Source of the DNA: G001797105 sp964528155
GTDB taxonomy: Bacteria > Chloroflexota > Anaerolineae > Anaerolineales > E44-bin32
NCBI GenBank assembly: GCA_964528155.1
Contig: CAZGRL010000148.1
Coordinates: 1-7,992 of the forward strand
Reading direction: 5' to 3'
DNA length: 7,992 nucleotides
Shown: piece after piece, positions 7,096 to 7,992 of the stretch
Layout: every line of letters starts with the position of its first letter
Numbering within the stretch: the stretch's first letter is position 1
Translations under genes and position numbers: made by a program
The notes under the pieces: model-generated
What the model saw: the letters and a program-made list of their open reading frames with translations, nothing else
Told to the model about the DNA's origin: nothing
Database searches by the model: none

Positions 7096-7896
7096 ACGCC
7101 CTTTCGCGCAACGGAGCGAAGACCGGCCATGGTACTCAAATCAGGCCTACCCGGCATCGCCAACCAGTCGACCTGCACGGACTTGTGGCCTAGCGCGCGT
7201 ATACCGCCCTTTCCTCTACGTGTGGGAACCTGTATGTGTCGCGCGAGCTGGCGCTGGGGCACGAATGCCGACGGCGCGGGGATTGGAATGTGGGGTTGGA
7301 GTGCCGGGCGGCCGGCGAAGCGCTCTCAGAGCCGACCCGGCGGGTCACCGCTCCTGGCCAGTCTACTTCGTTCTGGCAGGGCTTGTCGTCTGTCGGAAAT
7401 CACACTTCGAGAGGGAGGACTTTCCGGGACAGGCGATCGATGGCGGATGATGGAGCAGGGCGGGGACCGAAGACCGGAGACGGGGGACGGGAGAGTGCAC
7501 TTCGACGCGGGAGGCAATACCCGTTTACCCTGCAGCTTCGGACAGACCAAACGGACGCCGGCTGCTTTCTGTGGTTTAAGGGCTCTTGCACACATTATTC
7601 CGTGTGAAGGGGTAATTCAGGAGCCCTGTACTCGCCGAGAACGATACACAGCCTTTCAAGGGAATCAGCGCATCCCAGCCAGCGGCCAGGCGCTTGTCAT
7701 CTCGACCGAGGCCGCCCTCCTGAATGAACCTGCGCCTCAGCGAGATAGCGAGTATAAGGTGGGGGACTCTTTCGATCAGGGGAGACGTGCCATACAATGT
7801 GGCGTTTCATAAGCATCCAAAGGAGGCTTCCATCCACCTGCGGCATTACTGGGGGGGCGAGAGCGACTTGCCCAATTCGCCAACAGGAGGTTGAAT
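7096..7896. other. 800-bp gene-poor region
   Basis: No reading frame here on either strand looks like a protein I know, and none has a convincing ribosome site; long open frames exist but follow from high GC. It must contain the promoter of the ABC pair at its left end, where only weak matches are seen. Within it lie a heptad array (7466-7493), a 9-bp inverted repeat 94 bp apart (ATTCAGGAG 7615-7623, CTCCTGAAT 7717-7725), a TACAAT box (7793-7798) without a good -35, and an AAAGGAGG-like site near 7818-7825 not followed by a usual start codon. Confidence 0.55.
7466..7493 (+). repeat. Degenerate 7-bp tandem array C in the right intergenic region
   Basis: Four clean heptads: ACCGAAG, ACCGGAG, ACGGGGG, ACGGGAG, preceded by GGGG. 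The block 7462-7474 is an exact reverse complement of 1019-1031 and of 3529-3541, and 7469-7481 equals 3474-3486 directly. It is not next to an evident gene end, unlike the other arrays. Confidence 0.7.
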
Positions 7897-7971
7897 ATGT
7901 GTCTCCTTCTGGGCACTATGTTGGCCCTTAGCGTTTTTACATCAAGTACTCAAGCGCGACCATGGAGGTGA
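7897..7971 (+). CDS. Possible 24-residue leader peptide
   Basis: The ATG at 7897 has AGGAGG (7885-7890) six bases upstream, and the frame runs 24 codons to TGA at 7969-7971. The peptide begins MCLLLGTMLALSVFTSS and ends TQARPWR: a hydrophobic core with a basic end. Its stop codon is inside GGAGGTGA, the ribosome site of the next gene, so translation of the small ORF would affect access to that site. It could be a regulatory leader, a coupling ORF or a chance frame; a competing frame across the same bases (7797-7931) has no well-placed ribosome site. No homologue is recognised. Confidence 0.35.
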   Translation: MCLLLGTMLALSVFTSSTQARPWR

Positions 7972-7976
7972 CTGCA

Positions 7977-7992
7977 ATGGCAAGGAAAGCTG
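7977..7992 (+). CDS. Start of a gene cut by the right edge
   Basis: The ATG at 7977 is preceded by GGAGGTGA (7964-7971) with a 5-base spacer, an almost ideal ribosome site. Only five codons (MARKA) and one base of the sixth are inside the window, so the product cannot be identified. The gene appears to be coupled to the 24-codon ORF directly upstream. Confidence 0.6.

Noticed and set aside
7088..7450. A 120-codon plus-strand frame starting beside the ATPase start
   Set aside because: No ribosome site, no recognisable domain and composition like shadow frames. I do not call it a gene.
6643..7812. A 389-codon open frame on the plus strand
   Set aside because: Its first third is antisense to the ATPase, whose motifs are complete. 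The rest crosses the gene-poor region, has low-complexity composition and no ribosome site, and matches no family I know. It is best explained by high GC.
7797..7931. A 44-codon plus-strand frame overlapping the 24-codon ORF
   Set aside because: It reads plausibly near its end (EVEYVSPSGHYVGP), but the nearest purine-rich site is about 13 bases before the ATG and the overlapping frame has a much better ribosome site. It could be the tail of a decayed gene.

Overview
The window is about 8 kb of GC-rich bacterial chromosome, with dense genes in its left nine-tenths and an 800-bp gene-poor stretch near the right edge. No rRNA or tRNA is seen, and nothing names the taxon directly. A FeoB ferrous-iron permease, a MacB-like ABC pair whose ATPase carries a cyclic-nucleotide-binding-type tail, strong AGGAGG ribosome sites and purine-rich heptad repeats at gene ends together would suit a Chloroflexota (Anaerolineae-like) genome. 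That placement is an inference of low to moderate confidence.

Layout: (1) 3-1004 (+): the C-terminal part of FeoB, cut by the left edge. (2) 1034-2407 (-): a 12-TM-type MFS exporter, convergent with feoB. (3) 2480-2677 (-): a 65-residue two-TM protein directly upstream of the exporter, with a 10-bp perfect stem-loop between the two genes. (4) 2678-2866: a divergent control region with a near-consensus sigma-70 promoter facing left and a 15-bp palindrome between that promoter and the small gene. (5) 2867-3514 (+): a TetR/AcrR-type repressor. (6) 3575-5971 and 5968-7089 (-): an ABC permease and its ATPase, overlapping by ATGA. (7) 7096-7896: no convincing gene. (8) 7897-7992 (+): a 24-codon ORF with its own ribosome site, whose stop overlaps the ribosome site of a gene that leaves the window after five codons.

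The natural working unit is TetR plus small membrane protein plus MFS exporter: the repressor is divergent from the pair and the palindrome is well placed to block their promoter. The ABC pair is a separate, convergent unit. It has no MacA-type adaptor beside it, and its ATPase ends in a regulatory-looking domain that lacks the usual phosphate-binding arginine.

The least ordinary signal is a degenerate 7-bp tandem repeat (consensus near ACSGRRG) found in four arrays at three places: 1014-1066, 3457-3500 with 3524-3561, and 7466-7493. It runs into the 3' ends of two coding regions and supplies their C-terminal tails. At the middle locus two arrays face each other and can fold into a 37-position imperfect stem between convergent genes. 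No clear new defence or metabolic system is seen.
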